From Actinoplanes philippinensis (lineage in GTDB: Bacteria; Actinomycetota; Actinomycetes; Mycobacteriales; Micromonosporaceae), in assembly GCF_900113015.1 (NCBI RefSeq), contig NZ_FONV01000012.1:1-64000 (forward strand): a stretch of 64,000 nucleotides of DNA. Direction: 5' to 3'. Both the position numbers and the translations under genes were made by a program. A model generated the notes under the pieces. The model was not told where the DNA came from. It did no database searches and saw nothing but the letters and a program-made list of their open reading frames with translations. Positions 43,016 through 50,883 of this stretch are shown one piece after another; position 1 is the stretch's first letter, and the number at the start of each line of letters is the position of its first letter.

Positions 43016-45022
43016 CTACTCCGGGTCGAGGACGGCCAGCAGCTCGCCGGTGTCCACTTCGGCCCCCGGCTGGACGGGCAGCGACGAGACCACCCCGGCG
43101 GACGGCGCGTGCACCGGATGCTCCAGCTTCATCGCCTCCAGCGTGAGCAGCAGCTCACCGGCCCGGACCCGCTGCCCGGGCACCACCAGGACCCGGCGGA
43201 CCGCACCCGGCAGCGGCGCGATCAGCGAACTCTCCGCGGCCTCCGGAGCGGGCAGCGGGAAACGGGAGATCTCCCGGAGCGCGACCGAACCCTCGGGACT
43301 GTCCACGTACGAGACGTCGCCGACCCGGTGAACGTGCACGGCCATCCGGATGCCCTGCACGTTGAGGACCACCCGGTCGCTGTCGGCCGACACCACCACG
43401 ACCGCCGGGTGCTCGTCGGCCACCGGGGCCTGCCCCAGCCCGGCCAGATCCAGCTCCTCCGGATCCACCGCCCGCACCCACCAGCCGGCCAGGTCACCAC
43501 GGCGGTTCATCCGGTAGCCGACCTCGACCGGGCCGGTCGGGCCGTCGTACACCGCCGTCTGTGAACCCGAGGGAACGTTGCGCCAGCCGGACGGCAGCGA
43601 GTTGAGGACCGGCGCCGTCGCCCGCCGCGCCGCGGCGCCGGCGAGGGCGGCCGCCAGGCAGGAGAGACGCACGGCGTCGACCGACGAGAGCAGCGGCGCG
43701 AACACCTCCGGATGGCGGTCCAGGAAGCCGGTGTCCAGATCCCCGGCGCGGAACGCGTGGTGCCGCAACACCCGCACCAGCAGGTCGCGGTTGGAGACGA
43801 CCCCATGCAGATGGGTACGAGCCAGAGCCGACGCGAGCATCCGGGCGGCCTCCTGACGGCTCGGCGCCCACGCCACCAGCTTCGCCAGCATCGGATCGTG
43901 GTGCATGCCGATCACCGACCCGTCGGCCACCCCGGCGTCCAGGCGCAGGCCCGGCTGGGGCAGCGGCCGGAACCAGCCGGCGATGTCCGGCACGGCGAAC
44001 CGGTGCAGCGTGCCGGCCGCCGGCAGCCACGCGTAGGCCGGATCCTCGGCGCACATCCGTACCTCGATGGCGTGACCGCGGATCGGCGGCGGCCCCGGCA
44101 TCGGCACGCTGCCCCCCTCGGCCACCAGCAGTTGCAGGCGGACCAGGTCGTACCCGGAGACGCACTCGGTGACCGCGTGGTCGGCCTGCAGCGTCGGTGT
44201 GAGCTCCAGGAACCAGAAGTCGCCCTGCGCGTCCAGCAGGAACTCGACAGCGCCCGACCCGACGTAGCCGAGCGCCCGGACCGCGATGATCGCCGCCCGG
44301 CACAGGTCCTCGCGCATCGCCGGATCGACGGCCGGGGACGGGGTCTCCTCGATGATCTTCTGGTAGCGCCGCTGGACCGAGCACTCGCGCTCCCCGAACG
44401 GCACCACGGCGCCCTGGGCGTCGGCCAGGATCGGGACCTCGATGTGGCGGGCGCCGCCGACGTACGGCTCGCAGAACACCTCGCCGCCGACCTCGCGACG
44501 AGTGGAGGCGATAGCTTCGGCCAGGGTGTTCGCGTCCCGTACCACCCGGATGCCGTGACCGCCGGTGCCGGCCGCCGGTTTGATCAGCACCGGGAACGCG
44601 GGCACCTGCTCCGGGTCGGTGAAGCTCGGCAGGACCGGCACCTGGGCCTCGGCGACCAGCTTCTTCGTCTCCACCTTGTCGGCCAGCGTGCGCAGCGTGG
44701 CCGGCGACGGCCCGACCCAGATCATCCCGGCGTCGATCACCGCCTCCGCGAAGGCCGGGTCCTCGGCGAGCATGCCGATCCCCGGGTGCACGGCGTTCGC
44801 GCCGGCCCGCTGGGCGGCCGCGATCAGGGCCTCGGGCTGCAGATATGTCGCCGACGGCGTGTTGCCCGGCAGATGAACCGCGTAGTCCGCCTCGATGACG
44901 TGCGGCGCGTCGGCGTCGACGTCGGAGTAGACGGCCACCGTCTCGATGCCGACCAGCCTGCAGGTGGCGAACACCCGGCGGGCGACCTCTCCACGGTCGG
45001 CCACCAGAAGTCGTCGGATCAC
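43016..45022 (-). CDS. degenerate biotin carboxylase / biotin carrier fusion, MCC-alpha-like
   Basis: A 668-residue protein with biotin carboxylase layout plus a C-terminal biotinyl domain. GTG 45022 follows AAAGGTAG; it starts VIRRLLVADRGEVARRVF. The family frame is clear (ERECSVQRRYQKIIEETPSP, IEVRMCAEDP), but key positions differ. The NTR catalytic block reads FLELTPTLQADH, so the Asn and Arg equivalent to E. coli N290 and R292 are both Thr. The glycine loop is PAAGTGGHGI, and the His of QRRHQK is Tyr. The biotin site EAMKLEH (Lys about 631) is intact. It therefore may carry biotin yet carboxylate poorly or act on another reaction. It lies 11 bases after the beta-like gene. Confidence 0.85.
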   Translation of the reverse strand: MIRRLLVADRGEVARRVFATCRLVGIETVAVYSDVDADAPHVIEADYAVHLPGNTPSATYLQPEALIAAAQRAGANAVHPGIGMLAEDPAFAEAVIDAGMIWVGPSPATLRTLADKVETKKLVAEAQVPVLPSFTDPEQVPAFPVLIKPAAGTGGHGIRVVRDANTLAEAIASTRREVGGEVFCEPYVGGARHIEVPILADAQGAVVPFGERECSVQRRYQKIIEETPSPAVDPAMREDLCRAAIIAVRALGYVGSGAVEFLLDAQGDFWFLELTPTLQADHAVTECVSGYDLVRLQLLVAEGGSVPMPGPPPIRGHAIEVRMCAEDPAYAWLPAAGTLHRFAVPDIAGWFRPLPQPGLRLDAGVADGSVIGMHHDPMLAKLVAWAPSRQEAARMLASALARTHLHGVVSNRDLLVRVLRHHAFRAGDLDTGFLDRHPEVFAPLLSSVDAVRLSCLAAALAGAAARRATAPVLNSLPSGWRNVPSGSQTAVYDGPTGPVEVGYRMNRRGDLAGWWVRAVDPEELDLAGLGQAPVADEHPAVVVVSADSDRVVLNVQGIRMAVHVHRVGDVSYVDSPEGSVALREISRFPLPAPEAAESSLIAPLPGAVRRVLVVPGQRVRAGELLLTLEAMKLEHPVHAPSAGVVSSLPVQPGAEVDTGELLAVLDPE

Positions 45023-45033
45023 TGGTCTACCTT

Positions 45034-46392
45034 TCAAGATCGGAACACGCCGACGTGCGCGGCGCCCACCACGGCCGCGCTGTGCACCGCGGAGAGACAG
45101 AGGCCGAGGACGGTACGGGTGTCGCGTGGGTCGATGACGCCGTCATCGGCTCTGCTCGTGTCGGCACTCCGGTCGGCGGACGGCCAGCTGAACCGGAACC
45201 GCGGCTCGTCGGTGCGTTCGCCGGTGACGTCGCCCACGTTCAGGACCAGATGGGGGACTGTCGAACGCGCTATCGCGTGCGCCATCGGAGCGTCGTGCCG
45301 GGTGTCCTGCTCGTCCTCGGCCGGTGTGCCGACATGCCGCAGGAACAGCACCGGCGTGGCCGTGGTGTTCGCCAGGTGCAGGAAGTGCACGACCTTCTGC
45401 GCCTCGGCCACCGAACACGACCGCACCGGCCCGGCCAGCACCCCCAGCGGATAACCGTGCAGCTCACCCCAGCCGGCCACCATCGCGGCGCCGTGCCCCG
45501 GCTTGAACTCGTCGAAGTCGCTGTCGTCGAGGATCCGGGCGAACACCTCGCGCGGCTCGAACGACGCGGGGTCGGCGGCGGCGAGCGTGAGCAGGCCCTC
45601 CGGGTCGTGCCGGGGCGGGAGCGGGCGGCGGTTGCGCGGCGGCGGACCGAGCTTGCGCCAGTTGAGCCGCCGGACGCACTGCCGGGCCAGGCGCAGCCCG
45701 TCCCGCTCGTCCTCGGCGAGCTGGTCGGCCGGCCCGGTCGGCCCGGCCGGCACCACCGGGGTGGCGCGCACGTCGACACCCGCGTGACCGTTTATCGGCT
45801 GCGGGTGGATGGTCAGCACCTTCGCATGCCCGCGAACCCGGATCGTGTAGTCGGAGAGGGCCGGCAGGTACGCGGCGTCGCCGGTGGTGGCGCCGAAGAC
45901 CACGCAGATCGACGGCACCAGATCCGGCGGGAAGAGCCCACCCGCCGAGCCGCTGTCCCCGGCCGACTCGACCAGGTTGATCAGCGGCAGCCGGTTCATC
46001 GTGGCGATCGCGGTGGCACGCCGGATCTTCTCGGCGGTGTACGGGTTGACCGCGCCCTCTTCCACGGTCGGATCGTTCGCGACCACGACGCACTCGACGC
46101 CCTCGATCACCCCGACGCCGGTGACCACGCTCGCGCCGACCGGGAACTCCGACCCCCACGCCGCGACCGGGCACAGCTCCAGGAACGGGCTGTCCTGGTC
46201 GAGCAGCATCTCGATGCGTTCCCGGGGCAGCAGCTTGCCGCGCGCGTGATGCCGGGTCACATACTTCTCGCCGCCGCCGGCCCGGGCCTCGTCGAGGGCG
46301 GACTCCAGCGCGGCGAGGCGTTCCAGGGTGGTCCCGCGCCCCTCCAGATAGGCGGGGTCACGCGGGTCCAGCGTGGTGTCGAGCACGGTCAT
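45034..46392 (-). CDS. degenerate carboxyltransferase, MCC-beta-like
   Basis: A 452-residue protein resembling methylcrotonyl/propionyl-CoA carboxylase beta, which usually has about 520-540 residues. The early part is recognisable (KYVTRHHARGKLLPRERIE, LDQDSPFLEL). The N-terminal oxyanion block, normally like GSCTAGGAYVPAMSD, here reads GATTGDAAYLPALSD. The following glycine-rich substrate loop is replaced by a short Pro-rich stretch. In the C-terminal half the second oxyanion block (usually GAGNYGM or GGAYDVM) is missing, and the chain goes from VPHLVLNVGDVTG to DDGVIDPRDTRTVLGL with roughly 60-80 residues deleted. There is no internal stop, so the gene is maintained. ATG 46392 is used. Confidence 0.82.
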   Translation of the reverse strand: MTVLDTTLDPRDPAYLEGRGTTLERLAALESALDEARAGGGEKYVTRHHARGKLLPRERIEMLLDQDSPFLELCPVAAWGSEFPVGASVVTGVGVIEGVECVVVANDPTVEEGAVNPYTAEKIRRATAIATMNRLPLINLVESAGDSGSAGGLFPPDLVPSICVVFGATTGDAAYLPALSDYTIRVRGHAKVLTIHPQPINGHAGVDVRATPVVPAGPTGPADQLAEDERDGLRLARQCVRRLNWRKLGPPPRNRRPLPPRHDPEGLLTLAAADPASFEPREVFARILDDSDFDEFKPGHGAAMVAGWGELHGYPLGVLAGPVRSCSVAEAQKVVHFLHLANTTATPVLFLRHVGTPAEDEQDTRHDAPMAHAIARSTVPHLVLNVGDVTGERTDEPRFRFSWPSADRSADTSRADDGVIDPRDTRTVLGLCLSAVHSAAVVGAAHVGVFRS

Positions 46393-46513
46393 CTCGCCAC
46401 ACCCCTGCCTGCCTTCAATGCCGCGCCCTCTCCTGTCCGTACCGATGCCTCTCGGCCACCTCCGTAACGAGTGGCCGAGGTGATGCGACACGGACAGGTG
46501 GAGCAGCACGGCT

Positions 46514-46542
46514 AAGGGGCTGTCCCCGGAGGACAGCCCCTT
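46514..46542 (-). terminator. hairpin after crp
   Basis: AAGGGGCTGTCC at 46514-46525 pairs perfectly with 46531-46542 over a five-base loop, 12 bases after the crp stop on the minus strand. It separates crp from the carboxylase pair, which likely has its own promoter. Confidence 0.85.
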
Positions 46543-46554
46543 GGAAGGCGACGG

Positions 46555-47232
46555 TCAGACGCGGGCGCGGCGCGCGAGGCGCTCCGGGTCCAGGATGATC
46601 ACGCTCTTGCCGTCGAGGCGGAGCCAGGCGCGCGAGGCGAAGTCGGCGAGCGCCTTGTTGACCGTCTCGCGGGAGGCGCCGACCAGCTGGGCCAGCTCCT
46701 CCTGGGTGAGGTCGTGGGTCACCCGCAGGACGCCGCCGTCACGGGTGCCGAAGCGGCCCGCCATCTGCAGCAGGTTCTTCGCGACGCGGCCGGGCACGTC
46801 GGTGAAGATCAGGTCGGCGAGCGCGTCGTTGGTACGGCGCAGCCGCCGGGCCAGGACACGGAGCAGCTGCTCGGCGATCTCCGGCCGGTTGTTGAGCCAC
46901 GGGCGCAGCGACGACTTCTTCAACCGGGCCAGCCGGCTGTCGGTCACCGCGGTGGCGGTGGCCGTCCGCGGGCCGGGGTCGAAGAGGGAAAGCTCGCCGA
47001 GCATGTCGGAGGGCCCCATGATGGAGACGAGGCTCTGCCGGCCGTCAGCGGCTCGGCGACCGAGCTTGATCTTGCCGGACAGAACGATATACAGGCTGTC
47101 GCCGGCCTCGCCCTCGTTGAAGACCACGTCGCCCTTGCGGACTTCGATCGTGTCCATCTCCTTGGCGAGCGCCTCAGCGGCTTCCGGGTCTACACCCTGA
47201 AAGATTCCGCTCCGGGCCAGTACCTCATCCAT
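46555..47232 (-). CDS. crp: Crp/Fnr-family regulator, cAMP receptor protein (Rv3676-like)
   Basis: A 225-residue regulator from ATG 47232. The cyclic-nucleotide domain has FNEGEAGDSLYIVLSGKIKL and the phosphate-binding cassette GELSLFDPGPRTATATA, which fits cAMP binding. The C-terminal winged helix reads LTQEELAQLVGASRETVNKAL, with the Arg-Glu pair in the recognition helix as in Crp. The protein should dimerise and bind TGTGA-type sites. The crp - capA - nth - thioredoxin-like - NUDIX - marP order is close to Rv3676-Rv3671c, supporting the name. Confidence 0.94.
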   Translation of the reverse strand: MDEVLARSGIFQGVDPEAAEALAKEMDTIEVRKGDVVFNEGEAGDSLYIVLSGKIKLGRRAADGRQSLVSIMGPSDMLGELSLFDPGPRTATATAVTDSRLARLKKSSLRPWLNNRPEIAEQLLRVLARRLRRTNDALADLIFTDVPGRVAKNLLQMAGRFGTRDGGVLRVTHDLTQEELAQLVGASRETVNKALADFASRAWLRLDGKSVIILDPERLARRARV

Positions 47233-47340
47233 CGCCGCACCTTTCGAAAACGCGCAACGTCTGCGCTCGATCAGTCTAGGCGCACGCGGGCGGGAAACGG
47301 GCGGCCACCCCTTGATCCAAATACTGGACGGTAACCAGAA

Positions 47341-47379
47341 ATGCCCTGAACGCTGGTGATAAATCAGCGGTCCGGGCAT
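47341..47379. promoter_or_regulatory. nested dyad in the crp / capA divergent region
   Basis: ATGCCC (47341-47346) pairs with GGGCAT (47374-47379), enclosing CGCTG (47351-47355) and CAGCG (47365-47369) around an AT-rich centre (GTGATAAAT). This nested symmetry lies between the divergent starts. It may be an operator, perhaps for Crp itself, or a cruciform, but it does not match the TGTGA-TCACA consensus. Confidence 0.4.
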
Positions 47380-47439
47380 ATCAGGACAGGCCTTTCGTCG
47401 GTCGATCCCGCTTGCCGGACGACGGTATCGTCCGCGTCG

Positions 47440-48606
47440 ATGAATCCGCACCCCCGAACCCGACAGAAAAACCGGCCCCCGGCGGCCGGGATTATCGCCA
47501 CAAGCGTCCTGCTTGTAACTGCTTTGGGGGGATGTGGCCTGGTCGGTGGTGGCTCCGACCCGGTCTGGAATCCACCGGCGGCCTCCGCGCCGGCCGCCGG
47601 CGTCAGCGGGAAACCGGTCCGGGAGTCGGCGCCCGTCGACGCGATCTCGCTCTCCGCGACCGGCGACATCATCATGGGCGACGCGCCCGGCAAGCTCCCG
47701 GCCAACGACGGCGCCGGCTTCTTCGACTCGGTCACCGAGGCGCTCGAGTCCGATCTCGTCATGGGCAATCTGGAGCAGCCGCTCACCGGCGACACCGGCA
47801 CCTCCAAGTGCGGCTCGCCGAAACGTCCCAACTGCTTCGCCTTCCGGTCGCCGCCGGCCTACGCCGAGCACCTCAAGGAGGCCGGGTTCCAGCTGCTCAA
47901 CACGGCCAACAACCACTCCAAGGACTACGGCGCCCAGGGATACCGGAACACCGTGGAGGCGCTGGAGGCGGCCGGGCTCGAGCACACCGGGGCCGAGGAC
48001 CAGATCACCGTCGTCGACGTCAAGGGCGTCAAGGTCGCGGTGGTCGGCTTCTCGCCGTACGCCGGCGCCAACAACCTGAACGATCTCGGCGCCGCCACCT
48101 CGGTGATCTCCGAGGCCGCGAAGAAGGCCGACCTGGTGGTCGTCCAGGTGCACATGGGCGCCGAGGGCTCCGACAGGACCCACGTGAAACCCGGCAACGA
48201 GCTGTTCTTCGGGGAGAACCGGGGCGACCCGATCAAGTTCAGTCACACCGTCATCGACGCCGGGGCCGACCTGGTCGTCGGGCACGGGCCGCACGTGCTC
48301 CGGGGCATGGAGTTCTACAAGGGCAAGCTGATCGCGTACAGCCTCGGCAACTTCGCCGGTGGCGGCCGCACCCTGTCGCGCAACGGCGACCTCAAGTACG
48401 CCGGCGTGCTGCACGTGTCGCTGACCGGCACCGGTGAGTACGTGGACGGGAAGTTCGTCTCCACATACCTCAACGACGCCGGTGTCCCCACCCGGGACAA
48501 GACCAACGAGCGCGGGCGCAAGATGGTCGCCGAACTGTCCGAGGCCGACTTCGGCGACACGGCCGCCGTCATCGGGACCGACGGCAGCATCAAGCCGTCC
48601 GCGTGA
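47440..48606 (+). CDS. CapA-family lipoprotein (metallophosphatase fold)
   Basis: A 388-residue exported protein from ATG 47440 with a lipobox (LLVTALGGCGLVGG, Cys at about 31). The CapA/PGA-synthesis domain has LSATGDIIMGD, LVMGNLEQPLTGD, the NTANNHSKDYG metal motif, QVHMGAEGSD, LVVGHGPHVLRGMEF and IAYSLGNFAGG. CapA proteins act in poly-gamma-glutamate or surface polymer formation in bacilli; in actinomycetes the substrate is unknown and no other capsule genes are nearby. It is divergent from crp and 22 bases upstream of nth. Confidence 0.88.
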   Translation: MNPHPRTRQKNRPPAAGIIATSVLLVTALGGCGLVGGGSDPVWNPPAASAPAAGVSGKPVRESAPVDAISLSATGDIIMGDAPGKLPANDGAGFFDSVTEALESDLVMGNLEQPLTGDTGTSKCGSPKRPNCFAFRSPPAYAEHLKEAGFQLLNTANNHSKDYGAQGYRNTVEALEAAGLEHTGAEDQITVVDVKGVKVAVVGFSPYAGANNLNDLGAATSVISEAAKKADLVVVQVHMGAEGSDRTHVKPGNELFFGENRGDPIKFSHTVIDAGADLVVGHGPHVLRGMEFYKGKLIAYSLGNFAGGGRTLSRNGDLKYAGVLHVSLTGTGEYVDGKFVSTYLNDAGVPTRDKTNERGRKMVAELSEADFGDTAAVIGTDGSIKPSA

Positions 48607-48628
48607 GCGGCCGACGTACTCTTTACCG

Positions 48629-49603
48629 GTGACTCGACCCCGCGCCGCGAAACTCGCTCCCCAGCGCTTCGCGGGCGAGACGGATCTGGGCCGCAAACGG
48701 CGGGCCCGCAAGATGGCCCGGGTGCTGGCCGAGACCCATCCCGACGCGCACTGCGAGCTCGACTTCACCAACCCGCTCGAGCTCGCCGTCGCGACGATCC
48801 TGTCCGCGCAGACCACCGACGTCCGGGTCAATCAGGTCACCCCCGAGCTGTTCCGGCGGTATCGGTCGGCAGCCGACTACGCCGGCGCCGACCGCGCCGA
48901 GATGGAGGCGTTGCTCCGGCCGACCGGCTTCTTCCGGGCCAAGACCAACTCGCTGATCGGTCTCGGGCAGGCGCTGCTCGACCGGCATCGGGGCGAGGTC
49001 CCGCGCAAGCTCGATCAGCTGGTCAAGCTGCCGGGCATCGGGCGCAAGACGGCCAACGTGGTGCTCGGCAACGCGTTCGACGTCCCGGGCATCACCGTCG
49101 ACACCCACTTCAAGCGGCTCACCAACCGGTTCGGCTGGGTCGACGAGCAGGACGAGGTGAAGATCGAGTTCGCGGTCGCCGAGATGATCGAGAAACGCGA
49201 CTGGACCATGCTGTCGCATCGGGTGATCTTCCACGGGCGGCGGGTCTGCCATGCGCGGACGCCGGCCTGCGGGGCCTGCACGTTGGCCGCCATGTGCCCC
49301 TCGTACGGGACCGGGCCGACCGAGGCGGCGCCGGCGGCAAAGCTCCTGAAGGGGCCGCGGGCGCGCGACCTGGCGATCGCGGCGGGCGTCGATCCGGATC
49401 TGGTGCCGGCCTCCGCCCTGGCCGCCGAGCCCGTTTCCGGTGGCGCTGGTTCGGGTTTTGACCCCGAGCCCGTTTCTGATGGCGCGGGTTCGGGTTTTGA
49501 CCCCGAGCCCGTCTCTGGCGGCGCTGCTTCGGGCCGCGTCTCCGCTCCCGTTTCCGGTGGCGCTGGTTCGGGTCTTGCGTCGGGGCTCTCGGAGGGGCTG
49601 TGA
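48629..49603 (+). CDS. nth: endonuclease III with repeat-bearing C-terminal tail
   Basis: A 324-residue base-excision glycosylase/AP lyase from GTG 48629. The helix-hairpin-helix is LDQLVKLPGIGRKTANVVLG (catalytic Lys in GIGRKTA), the catalytic Asp is in GITVDTHFKRL, and the 4Fe-4S cluster ligands are CHARTPACGACTLAAMC. The canonical enzyme ends near residue 235. The remaining 85 residues include four copies of a 13-residue repeat (EPVSGGAGSGFDP) and look disordered. It overlaps the thioredoxin-like gene by four bases. The gene corresponds to Rv3674c. Confidence 0.95.
   Translation: MTRPRAAKLAPQRFAGETDLGRKRRARKMARVLAETHPDAHCELDFTNPLELAVATILSAQTTDVRVNQVTPELFRRYRSAADYAGADRAEMEALLRPTGFFRAKTNSLIGLGQALLDRHRGEVPRKLDQLVKLPGIGRKTANVVLGNAFDVPGITVDTHFKRLTNRFGWVDEQDEVKIEFAVAEMIEKRDWTMLSHRVIFHGRRVCHARTPACGACTLAAMCPSYGTGPTEAAPAAKLLKGPRARDLAIAAGVDPDLVPASALAAEPVSGGAGSGFDPEPVSDGAGSGFDPEPVSGGAASGRVSAPVSGGAGSGLASGLSEGL
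49427..49582 (+). repeat. 39-bp tandem repeat in the 3' end of nth
   Basis: Four 39-base units starting GAGCCCGTTTCCGGTGGCGC encode EPVSGGAGSGFDP and variants. The first two are almost identical and contain more T than surrounding codons. The period keeps the frame. Confidence 0.9.
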
Positions 49604-50139
49604 GACGGCTTCTTCTCGCCTCGGCCGCCGTGATGGTGCTTTCCGGCTGTGCGGCCACGGTGGGGGAGCCGGAGATACCGTCGCCCTTCGCGGCGTGCGA
49701 CGGCCTGACCGGCGGGACTTCTACCGAAATTCCCGACATTTCGCTTCCCTGTTTCACCGGCGGTGCCGATGTGCGACTGCGTGACCTGCGCGGACCCACG
49801 GTGATCAACGTCTGGGGTTCCTGGTGCGGCCCCTGCCGCGAGGAGCTCCCGGTCATGCAGGGCCTCGCCGACCGGGCCGACGGCCGGTTCACCGTCATCG
49901 GCGTCGACACCCGCGACGACCGGTCCCGGGCCGCCGACTTCGCCACCGATCGGAGTGTCACCTTTCCGACTCTCTTCGACCCGGAGCAGCGGTTCATCGG
50001 AGGGCTGGGCGTGACCATGCTGCCCGCCACCGTCTTCATCAAGGCCGACGGGGGGATGTACGTGCATCGCAACGCCATGGACGTCGACCAGTTGATCGAA
50101 CAGGTGCGGAAACAGTTCGGCGTTACGGTGGCCCGATGA
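49600..50139 (+). CDS. thioredoxin-like lipoprotein, TlpA/ResA type (Rv3673c-like)
   Basis: A 179-residue exported redox protein from GTG 49600, overlapping nth. The signal ends in a lipobox (AAVMVLSGC). The thioredoxin fold has VINVWGSWCGPCREELPVM with the WCxxC active site, VIGVDTRDD, and the cis-Pro region TMLPATVFI. Two more cysteines precede the active site (FAACDGL and LPCFTGG), possibly a structural disulfide. It would reduce or isomerise disulfides outside the membrane. It matches Rv3673c. Confidence 0.92.
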   Translation: MRRLLLASAAVMVLSGCAATVGEPEIPSPFAACDGLTGGTSTEIPDISLPCFTGGADVRLRDLRGPTVINVWGSWCGPCREELPVMQGLADRADGRFTVIGVDTRDDRSRAADFATDRSVTFPTLFDPEQRFIGGLGVTMLPATVFIKADGGMYVHRNAMDVDQLIEQVRKQFGVTVAR

Positions 50140-50855
50140 GCCGGGGTGAGGTGCTGGGGCGGCCGGACGGTCTGCCCGACTGGTTCGAGCCCCTGCTCAC
50201 CAGGGTCGCCGAGTGCCGCAGCGAAGACTTCACCATGCTGCGCCGCCCGGTCGGCGCCGGTGGCCGGGCCAGTGCGGTCCTGGTCCTGCTCGGCGAGGAC
50301 GAGGAGCGTCCCGGCCATCCTGACCTGCTGATTCTTCAGCGGGCCGCGACCATGCGCAACCACGCCGGCCAGCCCGCCTTCCCCGGCGGCGCCACCGATC
50401 CGGACGATGCCGACGCCGCCGCCACCGCCCTGCGCGAGGCCAACGAGGAGGTCGGTCTCGACCCGTCCTCGGCCGAGGTGGTGGCGCTTCTGCCCGAGCT
50501 GTGGATCCCGGTCAGCGGGTTCGTGGTCAGCCCGGTTCTCGCCTGGTGGCGAAAGCCACACCCGGTGCATCCGTTGCAGCCGGCCGAGGTCGCCCACGTC
50601 GACAGGTTGCCGATCAGTGAACTGGCCGACCCCGCGAACCGTATCCGGGTGCGACATCCGAGCGGCTGGATCGGCCCCGCGTTTCAGGTCCGGGGGCTGC
50701 TCGTCTGGGGTTTCACGGCTGGGGTGATCGCTGCGTTGCTGGACATGGCCGGTTGGGCGCGCCCCTGGGAACCGGGCCGCATCATCGAACTTCCGGACGC
50801 CGCCGCTCCCGTTCCGGCCGCCCGTGGCGGTGCGCCGGATGAGGTGGTGCCGTGA
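50136..50855 (+). CDS. NUDIX hydrolase, CoA-pyrophosphatase type (Rv3672c-like)
   Basis: A 239-residue protein from ATG 50136, overlapping the previous stop (ATGA). It has the signature region before the NUDIX box RAATMRNHAGQPAFPGG, then GGATDPDDADAAATALREAN and EEVGL. The usual Glu after five residues is Asp, while REANEE is intact. The LLTRVAE / RNHAGQ pattern matches the CoA diphosphatase subgroup. The position corresponds to Rv3672c just before marP. Confidence 0.9.
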   Translation: MSRGEVLGRPDGLPDWFEPLLTRVAECRSEDFTMLRRPVGAGGRASAVLVLLGEDEERPGHPDLLILQRAATMRNHAGQPAFPGGATDPDDADAAATALREANEEVGLDPSSAEVVALLPELWIPVSGFVVSPVLAWWRKPHPVHPLQPAEVAHVDRLPISELADPANRIRVRHPSGWIGPAFQVRGLLVWGFTAGVIAALLDMAGWARPWEPGRIIELPDAAAPVPAARGGAPDEVVP

Positions 50856-50883
50856 GATGGCCCCCGACTTCTACGCTGAGTGA

